From the NCBI GenBank assembly GCA_027493375.1, contig JAPVWO010000224.1:1-36669 (forward strand): a stretch of DNA of 36,669 bases, in the 5' to 3' direction. Source of the DNA: Candidatus Multivorans thiocomprendens (lineage in GTDB: Bacteria; Acidobacteriota; Thermoanaerobaculia; Multivoradales; Multivoraceae). Below the pieces are notes generated by a model that did no database searches, was not told the DNA's origin, and saw only the letters and a program-made list of their open reading frames with translations. Below, piece after piece: positions 25,813 to 33,624 of the stretch (position 1 is the first letter of the stretch; every line of letters starts with the position of its first letter). Made by a program: the position numbers and the translations under genes.

Positions 25813-27261
25813 TCACCGACGCTCGTACGCGTACAACCTCCGTCCGCTCGCCGACACGGTCTCCACGTTTCGGATCGCCGCGTACGGCTCCAGCGCCGCT
25901 TCCCAGGCCTCCGGCACGTAGTCGGCGAAGCGGTCGCCCCGCAACGTGAGCAGGTCGTCGACCCGCCGGTCGCCGCGCGGCACGAACTCGACGAGTCCCC
26001 GCGGCGCCAGCGAGACGAGCCAGGCCGCGATCCGGGGCAGCGGCACGTTGCGGCCGATCGCCAGGTGGTGGACGACGGCCAGAGCCATCAGTGCGTCGGC
26101 GCTCCGGGAACGGGCCGTCAGGGAGCGACGCTCCGCCTGCCCCCAGCCCTGGTCCGGCGAGGGATTCGCCAGGTCCTGATAGAGCGGCAGGAAGCGCAGC
26201 CGATCGGTGCGGGCCCGCTCGCAGGCGCTCTCGAGCGCGCCGAAGTCCGAATCGAAGCCGATCACGTCGCCGGCGCCGGCCTCGATCGCGATGGCGGCGA
26301 ACTCGCCCGTATTGCATCCGAGGTCCCAGAGCTGCTCCGGCTTCGCCGCGGCGACGAAAGCCCGCACCGCCTCCGCCTTGCGTGACGCCTCACTCGAGTC
26401 GTAGCTGGAGGCCGAGGAATAGTCGCTCCATGTCGTGCTGGTGCCGCGGGGCTCGAGCCCCTGGATCCACTTCCGGAGCTGGGTAAGGAGTCCGCGGTAG
26501 GCGCCGCGCGGCAGGGGCCGTTTCGCCGTCCGCTTCGCTGCCTCACCCCGCGAACCGGCCCCGCGCTCGAACCGTAGCGGCAGCAGCAAGTGGGCCTGCA
26601 TCCTGGCCGACCAGCGCATCCGCCGCGGCAGCAGCGCCGCGAGTTCGCGACCGGGAATGCCCTCCTGCATCCCTCGATACCAGGCGTTGTGGGGGGTGCC
26701 GAGCTTCGCGGACAGCAGCAGCGGGTTCAGGAACTGCTCGCCGAACTGGTTGTGCCCCTGCCAGTACTCGCCCTCCCGGTAGCGACGCATCGAAAGCCAG
26801 TCGATGAAGACGGGCCTGGCGCCCTGGAACTGCACGTTGTAGGCGCTCGCGTCCGAGAGCGAGATACCCCGGTCGAACAGCCGGATCTGCATCTCCAGGT
26901 GCATCAGGGCCGCCGCCTTGAGCAGCGAGAAAGGCCACTCGTACGGGTAGGAGATGAACGGAAGCCGCGGATGCTCCAGGACCACACCGCCCGGCGGCGG
27001 CAGCACGCCGGCTTCGGCCGGATCGACCTCTTCGGCCGCGACCAGCCCACCCTCGACGATCAGGGCCTCGACGGCGCCGCAACTCCGTACGTGGCGATAC
27101 TCCTCAACGACTGCCGGCGCCACGCTCCGGAACACGCGGCCATCGGGACCCTCGATCACCTGGCCGGCAGGGTCGCGGAAGGAAGACGGCTCCGCCCGCG
27201 GCGCTGGGTCAGGGCGCCGCGAACCGGTTCGCAAGCTCTCCGTCGCGGTGCCCGGTTGCAC
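25813..27261 (-). CDS. NoeA-like protein: kinase-like N-terminal half fused to a SAM-dependent methyltransferase
   Basis: This is a 482-residue protein. The C-terminal half is a class I methyltransferase: motif I LWDLGCNTGEF (311-321), an acidic residue after beta-2 in GFDSDFG (335-341) and the LMALAVVHHL segment (391-400). The N-terminal half carries FDRGISLSDASAYNVQF (about 129-145) and PVFIDWLSM (150-158), an Asp-x4-Asn followed by Ile-Asp that recalls the catalytic loop and metal-binding Asp of kinase/APH folds; then come WQGHNQFGEQFLNPLLL and a long basic linker. The arrangement matches what I recall of NoeA-type nodulation and polysaccharide-locus proteins. The GTG at 27259-27261 shares one base with the preceding stop (TAGTG); a start at 27321 would run through the small gene. 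The substrate is unknown. Confidence 0.75.
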   Translation of the reverse strand: MQPGTATESLRTGSRRPDPAPRAEPSSFRDPAGQVIEGPDGRVFRSVAPAVVEEYRHVRSCGAVEALIVEGGLVAAEEVDPAEAGVLPPPGGVVLEHPRLPFISYPYEWPFSLLKAAALMHLEMQIRLFDRGISLSDASAYNVQFQGARPVFIDWLSMRRYREGEYWQGHNQFGEQFLNPLLLSAKLGTPHNAWYRGMQEGIPGRELAALLPRRMRWSARMQAHLLLPLRFERGAGSRGEAAKRTAKRPLPRGAYRGLLTQLRKWIQGLEPRGTSTTWSDYSSASSYDSSEASRKAEAVRAFVAAAKPEQLWDLGCNTGEFAAIAIEAGAGDVIGFDSDFGALESACERARTDRLRFLPLYQDLANPSPDQGWGQAERRSLTARSRSADALMALAVVHHLAIGRNVPLPRIAAWLVSLAPRGLVEFVPRGDRRVDDLLTLRGDRFADYVPEAWEAALEPYAAIRNVETVSASGRRLYAYERR

Positions 27262-27476
27262 TACTCGGACTCGGGATCGTCGCCGCGGCCGATGCCCAGA
27301 AACGAGGCTATGCGCCCCCAATAGACCTTGAACGCCACGGCCGCCGCCGCGACGCCGCCGATCAACGCCTGGAGGATCATGCTGCCAGAGGCCGGATCGA
27401 GGTAGGCGAATGCCGTGCCCGGCGCGGTCAATGCGACCAGTGTGGCGAGCAGGACGATCGTGCGGTTTCCATTCAT
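27261..27476 (-). CDS. Small membrane protein with YLDPASGS motif
   Basis: The 71-residue protein has a signal or first transmembrane helix (TIVLLATLVALTAPGTAFA), the motif AYLDPASGSMILQALIGG (24-41), a second helix to about residue 53 and a charged tail (GIGRGDDPESE). Small proteins with a YLDP-GS-LQ core and two hydrophobic segments occur near NoeA-like methyltransferases and envelope phosphatase/sulfatase genes in diverse bacteria; this is from memory. It may anchor or regulate the downstream enzyme at the membrane. The stop codon overlaps the downstream GTG (TAGTG). TACTCT (27493-27498 on the minus strand) lies 16 bases before the ATG, with a TGAGGA ribosome-site candidate between them. 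Confidence 0.75.
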   Translation of the reverse strand: MNGNRTIVLLATLVALTAPGTAFAYLDPASGSMILQALIGGVAAAAVAFKVYWGRIASFLGIGRGDDPESE

Positions 27477-27571
27477 CGGCCAGTCCTCATGAAGAGTACG
27501 TGAAGCGGAACAAATCCCGGCCAGTTAGTCAAGCAGGATCGGCCGTCCTGAGCGGCACGAGCAACGGAACG

Positions 27572-27970
27572 TCACAGACACCGCACGTCGGCCAGCGTGG
27601 CCATCCGGCGATCCAGGGTCAGAACCTCGAGCCCGGCACGCGTGTAGCCGTCGGCGATCAGGCGGTCGAACAGGCCCGGACTCCCCGACGCTTCCAGCGC
27701 CTCGAACACGGCGCGGCCGTTGAGCGGCGAGAGTAGACCGCTGCGAAGCACCTGGAGCAGCCCGGCCCGGACATCCGTCCTGGGTACCCCGTAGTGGTGC
27801 TGAACGGCAACGTACGCCTCGCCGATCACCTGGTTCGAGGCAAAGATCTCGCTGCCTTCGTGCTCGACCAGCGCGATCAGCCCGGCCACACAGTCCAGGA
27901 AGTCCTCCCTGGGCTCGCCGGTCAGCAGGCGCACCAGGATCGAGGTGTCAATCCCGAAGCGCGGGGTCAT
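27572..27970 (-). CDS. vapC: PIN-domain ribonuclease toxin (VapC family)
   Basis: The 132-residue PIN-domain protein has the acidic residues needed for Mg-dependent RNA cleavage: Asp8 (FGIDTSILVRLLTG), Glu in NQVIGEAYVAV, Asp in LFDRLIADGY and Asp in LTLDRRMA. The length is normal for VapC toxins, which cleave specific RNAs (often tRNA or rRNA loops) when freed from antitoxin. Its ATG at 27968-27970 lies 23 bases inside the end of the antitoxin gene, the usual tight coupling. The target RNA cannot be predicted from sequence. Confidence 0.88.
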   Translation of the reverse strand: MTPRFGIDTSILVRLLTGEPREDFLDCVAGLIALVEHEGSEIFASNQVIGEAYVAVQHHYGVPRTDVRAGLLQVLRSGLLSPLNGRAVFEALEASGSPGLFDRLIADGYTRAGLEVLTLDRRMATLADVRCL

Positions 27971-28190
27971 ACCCTTGCGATCGGAACGACTCGAGGTCGA
28001 ACGGACCGGACCCGTCCTTCAACTTCTCGCGCAGCGGCGCCAGGCGCTCACGGCGGATTCGCCGCGGACGCAGCCGGAAGCCATCGGAACTCTCGACCAG
28101 CTCCAGGCGGTCTCCCGGCCCTACTCCAAGCGCGTCGAGGACCCGCGCCGGAAACGTGACCTGCCGTTTCGATGTGATCTTGACGATCAT
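27948..28190 (-). CDS. vapB: AbrB/MazE-fold antitoxin of the VapC toxin
   Basis: The 80-residue protein begins with a swapped-hairpin AbrB/SpoVT DNA-binding domain (MIVKITSKRQVTFPARVLDAL, then GVGPGDRLELVESSDGF), followed by a basic segment and an acidic, Gly/Pro-containing tail (SGPFDLESFRSQGY) of the kind that wraps the toxin. It should neutralise the PIN toxin and autorepress the operon. The ATG at 28188-28190 is chosen because AAGGAG lies 6 bases upstream; an alternative start at 28211 would overlap that ribosome site and the operator. Confidence 0.85.
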   Translation of the reverse strand: MIVKITSKRQVTFPARVLDALGVGPGDRLELVESSDGFRLRPRRIRRERLAPLREKLKDGSGPFDLESFRSQGYDPALRD

Positions 28191-28198
28191 CCCAATCT

Positions 28199-28239
28199 CC
28201 TTACCAAGCACCGTACTTCGGTAAGGCGGAGGGAGTCAA
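28199..28239 (-). promoter_or_regulatory. Promoter and operator dyad of the toxin-antitoxin operon
   Basis: Read on the minus strand: -35 TTGACT (28239-28234), an 18-base spacer, then -10 TACGGT (28215-28210). A dyad CCTTACC-N14-GGTAAGG (28199-28226), extended by AAG/CTT just inside, covers the -10, the transcription start and part of the ribosome binding site. This is where a VapB-type autorepressor would bind. The exact protein-DNA contact is inferred. Confidence 0.6.
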
Positions 28240-28277
28240 GGCCCGTGGCGGCCGCCGCCGCGCCGAGCCGCAGGCCG

Positions 28278-28331
28278 TAGGATTGCCGCCCGCTCGGCGG
28301 AGACCAACGACATAGCCCAACGAAAAGGGAG
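28278..28331 (+). promoter_or_regulatory. -10 element and Shine-Dalgarno of the SDR gene
   Basis: TAGGAT (28278-28283) is a candidate -10. AAAAGGGAG (28323-28331) is a good ribosome site 7 bases before the GTG at 28339, which settles the GTG start. Confidence 0.5.
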
Positions 28332-28338
28332 ATTCACA

Positions 28339-29175
28339 GTGGACATCGCGAACAGGATCATGGTCGTCACCGGCGGCGCCTCCGGCATCGGGAAAGCGCT
28401 CGCAGAAGCGTTCCACCGCGAGGGCGCTCGTCACGTCGTCGTCGCCGACCTGGACGAGGCGGGAGCCAAGGAAGTCGCCGAGACCATCGGCGGCACGGGC
28501 GTCGGGCTGGACGTTGCCGACGAGGGCGCCGTGCGCGACCTGGTCGCGGCGACGCAGGCAAACATCGGCCCGATCGACCTCTTCATGTCGAACGCGGGCT
28601 ACGTCACGATCGGCGGGCTCGAGGTGCCGAACAAGGAGATCAACGAAATGTGGGATGTCCATGTGATGTCCCACGTCTACGCGGCCCGGGCCGTCCTGCC
28701 GTCCATGATCGATCGTGGCGAGGGCTACATCATGAGCACGGCCTCGGCGGCCGGGCTCCTGACCCAGCTCGGATCGCTCGCCTACTCGCTGACCAAGCAC
28801 GCAGCGGTGGCGCTGGCGGAGTGGATCGCCATCACCCATGGCCACCAGGGCATCCGCGTCTCGGTGCACTGCCCGCAGGCGGTGCGAACGAACATCGGCG
28901 CCAACAGCCCGAACCCGCGGCGCCGGGACGCGCTGTCCGTCGGCGTTGCTTCTGGAGACGGCGTGCTGACCTCCGAGCAGGCGGCAGACGCCTGCATCGA
29001 GGCGGTCCGCGCGGAGCGTTTCTGGGTGCTTCCCCACCCCGAGGTCGCCGAGTACGTCCGGCGCAAGGCGACCGACATCGACCGCTGGCTGCATGGGATG
29101 CGGCGGTTCCAGGGGCGGCTCTACGAAGGAAGGCAACTGCCCGGCGACTGGTTCACCGATTCCCAGGGCGACTGA
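28339..29175 (+). CDS. NAD-dependent short-chain dehydrogenase/reductase
   Basis: The 278-residue SDR has TGGASGIG at 11-18, Asp37 at the end of beta-2 (VVVADLDE), which favours NAD over NADP, SNAG at 84-87, and Ser136/Tyr149/Lys153 (SAAGLLTQLGSLAYSLTK). The helix that normally supplies the catalytic Asn reads MWDVHVMSH, so His108 stands where Asn is expected. The C-terminus is longer than average, with a WLHGMRRFQGRLYEGRQ segment that may shape the substrate pocket. The substrate is unknown; the following enoyl-CoA hydratase gene, only 1 base after its stop codon, points to acyl-CoA or hydroxyacyl metabolism. Confidence 0.85.
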   Translation: MDIANRIMVVTGGASGIGKALAEAFHREGARHVVVADLDEAGAKEVAETIGGTGVGLDVADEGAVRDLVAATQANIGPIDLFMSNAGYVTIGGLEVPNKEINEMWDVHVMSHVYAARAVLPSMIDRGEGYIMSTASAAGLLTQLGSLAYSLTKHAAVALAEWIAITHGHQGIRVSVHCPQAVRTNIGANSPNPRRRDALSVGVASGDGVLTSEQAADACIEAVRAERFWVLPHPEVAEYVRRKATDIDRWLHGMRRFQGRLYEGRQLPGDWFTDSQGD

Positions 29176-29176
29176 C

Positions 29177-29881
29177 GTGGCCCCGTCCGACGATCCGGTC
29201 GTCTCGAGCCGGCAGGACGGCGTCGCCGAGATCGTGCTGAACCGGCCCGCCCGCCGCAACGCCGTGACCGGGCCGCTGGCGAAACGCCTGCACGAGGAGA
29301 TCGTCGCGGCGACCGAAGACGACGAGGTCGCCGTGCTGCTGATCCGCGGCGCCGGCGGGGCCTTCTGCTCCGGCCTCGACCTCGGCGAGTTCCGGGCCGA
29401 CCCGCCGCCGGACTGGATGCCGGACTTCAGCGGCCTGTGGCTCGACGTCCATGCGGCGTTCTACGACTGCCCGAAGCCGATCGTCGCGGCGCTCGAGCGA
29501 TTCGCGATCAACGCCGGCTCGGCGCTGGCGCTCGCGGCCGATTTGCTGGTGGCCGGAGAGCAGGCTTTCCTCCACGTCGGCGAGATCCAGATGGGCATGG
29601 CGGCGCCGATGAACATGGCCTGGCTGCGACTGCGCCACCCGGAGAGCGTGGCGGCGCGGCTGGCGATCGTCGGCCGTCGCTACACGGGGCGGGAGCTGGA
29701 ACGAATGAACGTCGCCTGCGAGGTCGTCGCCGACGACGCCGTTCTCGACCGCGCCCGGGAACTTGCCGCGACCATCGCCGATTATCCCCCGCGGGGCGTC
29801 CGGGCGATCAAGCGAACGGTCCTCGGCGGACGGCCCGCAGCCTCCGGTCGCGACTGGTTCGCCCAGTTCCGCGCCGGCTGA
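29177..29881 (+). CDS. Enoyl-CoA hydratase/isomerase (crotonase) family protein
   Basis: The 234-residue crotonase-fold protein has LNRPARRNAV near the N-terminus, the first oxyanion-hole block GGAFCSGLDLGEF (60-72), and the second block AINAGSALALAADLLVAGE followed by GEIQMGMAAP. Hydratase Glu positions are only partly conserved: Glu136 is present, but the usual GG-TQRL stretch reads PMNMAWLRL. Isomerase, hydrolase or decarboxylase chemistry is therefore possible as well as hydration. It is slightly shorter than typical (about 255-260). The start is the GTG at 29177, directly after the SDR stop codon; upstream in-frame reading would overlap the SDR. It is probably co-transcribed with the SDR. 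Confidence 0.83.
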   Translation: MAPSDDPVVSSRQDGVAEIVLNRPARRNAVTGPLAKRLHEEIVAATEDDEVAVLLIRGAGGAFCSGLDLGEFRADPPPDWMPDFSGLWLDVHAAFYDCPKPIVAALERFAINAGSALALAADLLVAGEQAFLHVGEIQMGMAAPMNMAWLRLRHPESVAARLAIVGRRYTGRELERMNVACEVVADDAVLDRARELAATIADYPPRGVRAIKRTVLGGRPAASGRDWFAQFRAG

Positions 29882-29978
29882 CGACTCGACAGGGACAGGC
29901 CGCATGCCGGCCGACGCCCGCGATAGCGCCCCGAAACCCCTCGCACGCTCGGTGTTTCGGCCCATCCCGTCCTCGCCC

Positions 29979-30034
29979 AGGAGCTTGCGCCGAGGACCTC
30001 ACACGTAGCGTTCTGCGGCGCAAGCTCCTAGACT
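29979..30034 (+). promoter_or_regulatory. 14-bp inverted repeat overlapping the -10 box of the indolepyruvate oxidoreductase gene
   Basis: AGGAGCTTGCGCCG (29979-29992) and its exact reverse complement (30016-30029) flank a 23-base loop. TAGACT (30029-30034), the likely -10, begins on the last base of the right arm, and the ATG at 30042 follows 7 bases later. The dyad could be an operator or a terminator for the upstream crotonase gene. It has no T-run, so the operator reading is slightly preferred. Confidence 0.5.
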
Positions 30035-30041
30035 AGGGGCA

Positions 30042-33000
30042 ATGACGGCCTTCTCATTGGACGACAAGTACACGCTCACTGAAGGCCGCGTCGCAATCAC
30101 CGGTGTCCAGGCTCTCGTCCGGCTACCGATGGACCAGCATCGCCGCGACCGGGAAGCCGGCCTGCGGGTTGGCGCCTTCATCAGCGGCTATCCCGGATCG
30201 CCGCTGGGCGAATACGACAAGCAGCTTCAGCGAGCGAACAGGCTGTTGGCGGACCACGACGTGGTCTGCCGACCGGCGATCAACGAGGAGACGGCGGCGA
30301 CCGCGATCTACGGCGCCCAGCTCCTGGAACGTTTTCCCCACCAACGCTTCGACGGCGTAGTCGGCATCTGGTACGGCAAGACGCCCGGCGTCGACCGCAC
30401 CGGCGACGCTTTCCGCCACGGCAACTTCATCGGCACGGGCAAGCACGGCGGCGTCCTCGTCCTCGCCGGCGACGACACCGCCTGCAAGAGCTCGACGATC
30501 CCCGGCGACAGCACGATCAGCCTCTTCGACCTCTCGATCCCGGTGCTCTACCCGGGCGATCCGGCGGAGGTGCTGGAGTTCGGGCTGCACGGGATCGCGC
30601 TGTCCCGGTACGCAGGCCTGTGGACCGGGCTCAAGATCGTGACCAACGTCGCCGACGGCGGCGCGGTGATCGACCTGCCGCATCCCCGGCCACCGATCCT
30701 GCCCGATTTCGACATCGGCGGCCGCCGCTTCGAGAAGCAGCTCGACATGCGGCTCCTGCCCCCCTACTCGATCGAACTCGAGCGGCAGATCTTCTCCGAG
30801 CGCACGGCGGCCGCCCTGGCGTACGTCCACGCCAACGGCCTCGACAGCATCCGCTGCGTCAGCCCCGGCGATCGCATCGGCCTGGTCGCGGCCGGCAAGC
30901 CCTACCGCGACCTGCGTCTGGCGCTCGAGCTTCTCGGCCTGGACGAGGCCGCGCTCGACCGTCACGGCATCCGGGTGCTCAAGCTCGGCTGCATCGCGCC
31001 GATCGAGCCGCGGCGCCTGCGTGAGTTCGCCCAGGGCCTCGAAGAGATCATCGTCGTCGAGGACAAGCGCGGCTTCGTCGAGACGCAGATCCGCCAGGTC
31101 CTCTACAACCTGCCCGACCGGCCGCTGGTCGGCGGCAAGGAGACGCCCGGCGGCGAGACGCTGTTCCCGATGCACGGGGAACTCGAAGGCCACGACATGG
31201 CCCGGATCCTCGGCACGTACCTGGAGCACCGGCTGCCCGGCGCCGCACCGGCCGAGAGGCTGGCGCACCTCCGGGCCGGCGCCGAGTCCGCCGAACTGGC
31301 CACGAAGCTGCCCGCCGCGCTGCCGCGCACGCCCTACTTCTGCAGCGGCTGCCCCCACAACACCTCGACCCAGCTTCCCGAGGGCTCGGACGTCGCGGGC
31401 GGCGGCATCGGCTGTCACGCGATGGCGATGTGGATGGATCGAGGCGTGAGCTGGCTGCCGCAGATGGGCGGCGAGGGCGCCTGCTGGATCGGTCTGGCGC
31501 CGTTCACCGAGCAGGAGCACGTGTTCCAGAACGTCGGCGACGGCACCTACGCCCATTCCGCCAGCAAGGCGATCGAGGCCTGCATCGCCGCCGATCTCCA
31601 CATGACCTTCCGCATCCTCTACAACTCGGCGGTGGCCATGACGGGAGGTCAGGACGCGGTCGGGCTGCTCAGTTCGATGGGCGTCGCCAGGCAGCTTCAG
31701 CTCCAGGGCATGAAGCGGGTCGTCCTGGTGACCGAGGATCTGGAGCGCTTCCCCCATCGGGACGACAACGGGGTCGAGATCCGGCACCGCAGGGACTACG
31801 ACCAGGTGCTCAAGGAACTGCGGGCCATCAAGGGGCCGACGGCCGTCGTCTACGACCAGCAGTGCGCGGCCGAGAAGCGGCGCGAACGCAAACGCGGCAT
31901 CCAGGAAACGCCCAGCCAGCGCGTCTACATCAATCCTGCCGTCTGCGAAGGTTGCGGTGACTGCGCGGCGAAGTCGAACTGCCTGTCGGTCGCGCCGCTC
32001 GAGACCGAGTACGGCCGCAAGACGCAGATCCACCAGTCGTCCTGCAACCTGGACTACTCCTGCATCGACGGCGACTGTCCCGCCTTCATGACCGTCGAAC
32101 TGGGCAAGGGGACGAAGCCCGTCCGTCGCGCGGCGGCCGCGCCGCTCGGCGAGGACGAAGTGCCGGAGCCCAGCCGTCAGTTGCCGGACGACGCCACGTT
32201 CCGGGCGCTGCTCGTGGGCATCGGCGGCACGGGCGTCGTGACGGTCGACGCGATCCTCGTCACCGCGGCCCTGATGGAGGGCCGGTACGCGGTCCACCTC
32301 GACCAGACCGGCCTGGCGCAGAAGGGCGGCGCGGTCGTGTCGAACCTCCTGCTCAGCCGCGGGCCGATCCCCCGCGCCAACAAGCTCGGCGACGCCGAAG
32401 CCGACCTGGCGCTTTCCTTCGACCTGCTGGCCACGATCGCTCCCGACAACCTGAAGAGGTTCTCGCAGGACACGACGGCCGTGGTCGGCAACACCGCCGG
32501 CATCAGCCCGGCGGCCGTGATCACGGACAGCGCCGCCCGGATGCCCCCGCTCGACGAGCTGCGCAAGCGGCTGGCCCTGTTCACGGACAGCGACCGCAGC
32601 TACTTCGTGGACGCCGAGGCCGCCACCGAGCGCCTGCTCGGCAACAGCGTCACCGGCAACATCTTCCTGGTCGGCGCCGCCTACCAGCAGGGCCTGCTGC
32701 CGCTCCAGGCGCGCTTCATCGAGCAGGCGCTGGTGGCGAACGGCGTCGCCGTCGAAGACAACATCCAGGCGTTCCGCTACGGCCGCCTGTCCGTCGCCGC
32801 TCCGGAGCGGTTCCGGCGCGCCGCCGGACTCGCCGAGCCGGAGGCGCCAACCGCGGCCGCGGCGGCGGACGCCGCCCGCGAGCGCCTCGAGCGCTGGGCG
32901 CCGAACCTCGGGCCGAAGCTCGACGCGCTCCTCGCCGCCGCGCCGCGGGGAGGGTCGCTCGACCGCCTCCTGCCCGGTCGCGTCGCCGACCTCCTGCTCT

Positions 33001-33596
33001 ACGGCGGCGGCTTCGCCGAGCGCTATCTCGGCTTCGTCGGCGAGGTCGCCGACGCCGAGGAGTCGAAGCTGCCGGGCCACACCGCCGTACGCGAAGCGGC
33101 GGCCCGCTACGCCTTCAAGCTGCTGGCGGTCAAGGACGAGTACGAAGTCGCCCGCCTGTGGATCCAGGACCCGACCTGGGACCAGGTCTCCCGCGACTAC
33201 GACGGCTCGCTCAGCCGCCAGGTCCTGCTCCACCCGCCGACCCTTCGCCGGTTCGGCTGGAAGCGGAAGATCCGCCTGGGAGCCTGGTCGCGCTCGCTGT
33301 TCCGGCTGCTGTACGCGGTTCGCGGGCTTCGCGGCACCGCGCTCGACATCTTCGGAGCGACCCGGCACCGCCGCCTGGAGCGCGGGCTGTTCGACTGGTA
33401 CCGCGGCCTGGTGCATGGCGCCCTCGAACGGCTCGACTCGAACGCCGCGCCGGCGGTCGTCGAGCTGGCGGAACTTCCCGACTCGATCCGCGGCTACGAG
33501 GGCGTCAAGGAGCGCACGGTTGCCTCGGCCAGGTCGCGGGCCAGGCAGCTCCAGCGCCAGCTCGACGAAGAGCCTGCCGGCTCCAGGGTCGCCTGA
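30042..33596 (+). CDS. Indolepyruvate:ferredoxin oxidoreductase, fused single-chain form
   Basis: The 1184-residue protein joins all parts of a 2-oxoacid:ferredoxin oxidoreductase. An N-terminal TPP/pyrimidine-type domain (GAFISGYPGSPLGEYD, about 45-60) is followed by a TPP-binding region (FCSGCPHNTST with Cys434 and Cys437, then NVGDGTYAHSASKAI), an Fe-S segment (CEGCGDCAAKSNC: Cys635, 638, 641, 646; then SSCNLDYSCIDGDC), and a gamma-type domain (LLVGIGGTGVVTVDAILV, about 722-739; VHLDQTGLAQKGGAVVS). An alpha-helical C-terminal tail follows. It oxidatively decarboxylates indolepyruvate or other aryl/branched 2-oxoacids to acyl-CoA, passing electrons to ferredoxin, in amino-acid catabolism. 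The length matches the fused family found in many aerobes. The ATG is preceded closely by TAGACT. Confidence 0.93.
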   Translation: MTAFSLDDKYTLTEGRVAITGVQALVRLPMDQHRRDREAGLRVGAFISGYPGSPLGEYDKQLQRANRLLADHDVVCRPAINEETAATAIYGAQLLERFPHQRFDGVVGIWYGKTPGVDRTGDAFRHGNFIGTGKHGGVLVLAGDDTACKSSTIPGDSTISLFDLSIPVLYPGDPAEVLEFGLHGIALSRYAGLWTGLKIVTNVADGGAVIDLPHPRPPILPDFDIGGRRFEKQLDMRLLPPYSIELERQIFSERTAAALAYVHANGLDSIRCVSPGDRIGLVAAGKPYRDLRLALELLGLDEAALDRHGIRVLKLGCIAPIEPRRLREFAQGLEEIIVVEDKRGFVETQIRQVLYNLPDRPLVGGKETPGGETLFPMHGELEGHDMARILGTYLEHRLPGAAPAERLAHLRAGAESAELATKLPAALPRTPYFCSGCPHNTSTQLPEGSDVAGGGIGCHAMAMWMDRGVSWLPQMGGEGACWIGLAPFTEQEHVFQNVGDGTYAHSASKAIEACIAADLHMTFRILYNSAVAMTGGQDAVGLLSSMGVARQLQLQGMKRVVLVTEDLERFPHRDDNGVEIRHRRDYDQVLKELRAIKGPTAVVYDQQCAAEKRRERKRGIQETPSQRVYINPAVCEGCGDCAAKSNCLSVAPLETEYGRKTQIHQSSCNLDYSCIDGDCPAFMTVELGKGTKPVRRAAAAPLGEDEVPEPSRQLPDDATFRALLVGIGGTGVVTVDAILVTAALMEGRYAVHLDQTGLAQKGGAVVSNLLLSRGPIPRANKLGDAEADLALSFDLLATIAPDNLKRFSQDTTAVVGNTAGISPAAVITDSAARMPPLDELRKRLALFTDSDRSYFVDAEAATERLLGNSVTGNIFLVGAAYQQGLLPLQARFIEQALVANGVAVEDNIQAFRYGRLSVAAPERFRRAAGLAEPEAPTAAAAADAARERLERWAPNLGPKLDALLAAAPRGGSLDRLLPGRVADLLLYGGGFAERYLGFVGEVADAEESKLPGHTAVREAAARYAFKLLAVKDEYEVARLWIQDPTWDQVSRDYDGSLSRQVLLHPPTLRRFGWKRKIRLGAWSRSLFRLLYAVRGLRGTALDIFGATRHRRLERGLFDWYRGLVHGALERLDSNAAPAVVELAELPDSIRGYEGVKERTVASARSRARQLQRQLDEEPAGSRVA

Positions 33597-33610
33597 AGCG
33601 GCGCCCGCGC

Positions 33611-33616
33611 TAGGAT
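33611..33616 (+). promoter_or_regulatory. Near-leaderless -10 box of the thioredoxin-like gene
   Basis: TAGGAT ends 8 bases before the GTG at 33625, with only CCCCCGCC between and no ribosome binding site. It supports this GTG as the start and a leaderless or nearly leaderless mRNA. Confidence 0.45.
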
Positions 33617-33624
33617 CCCCCGCC

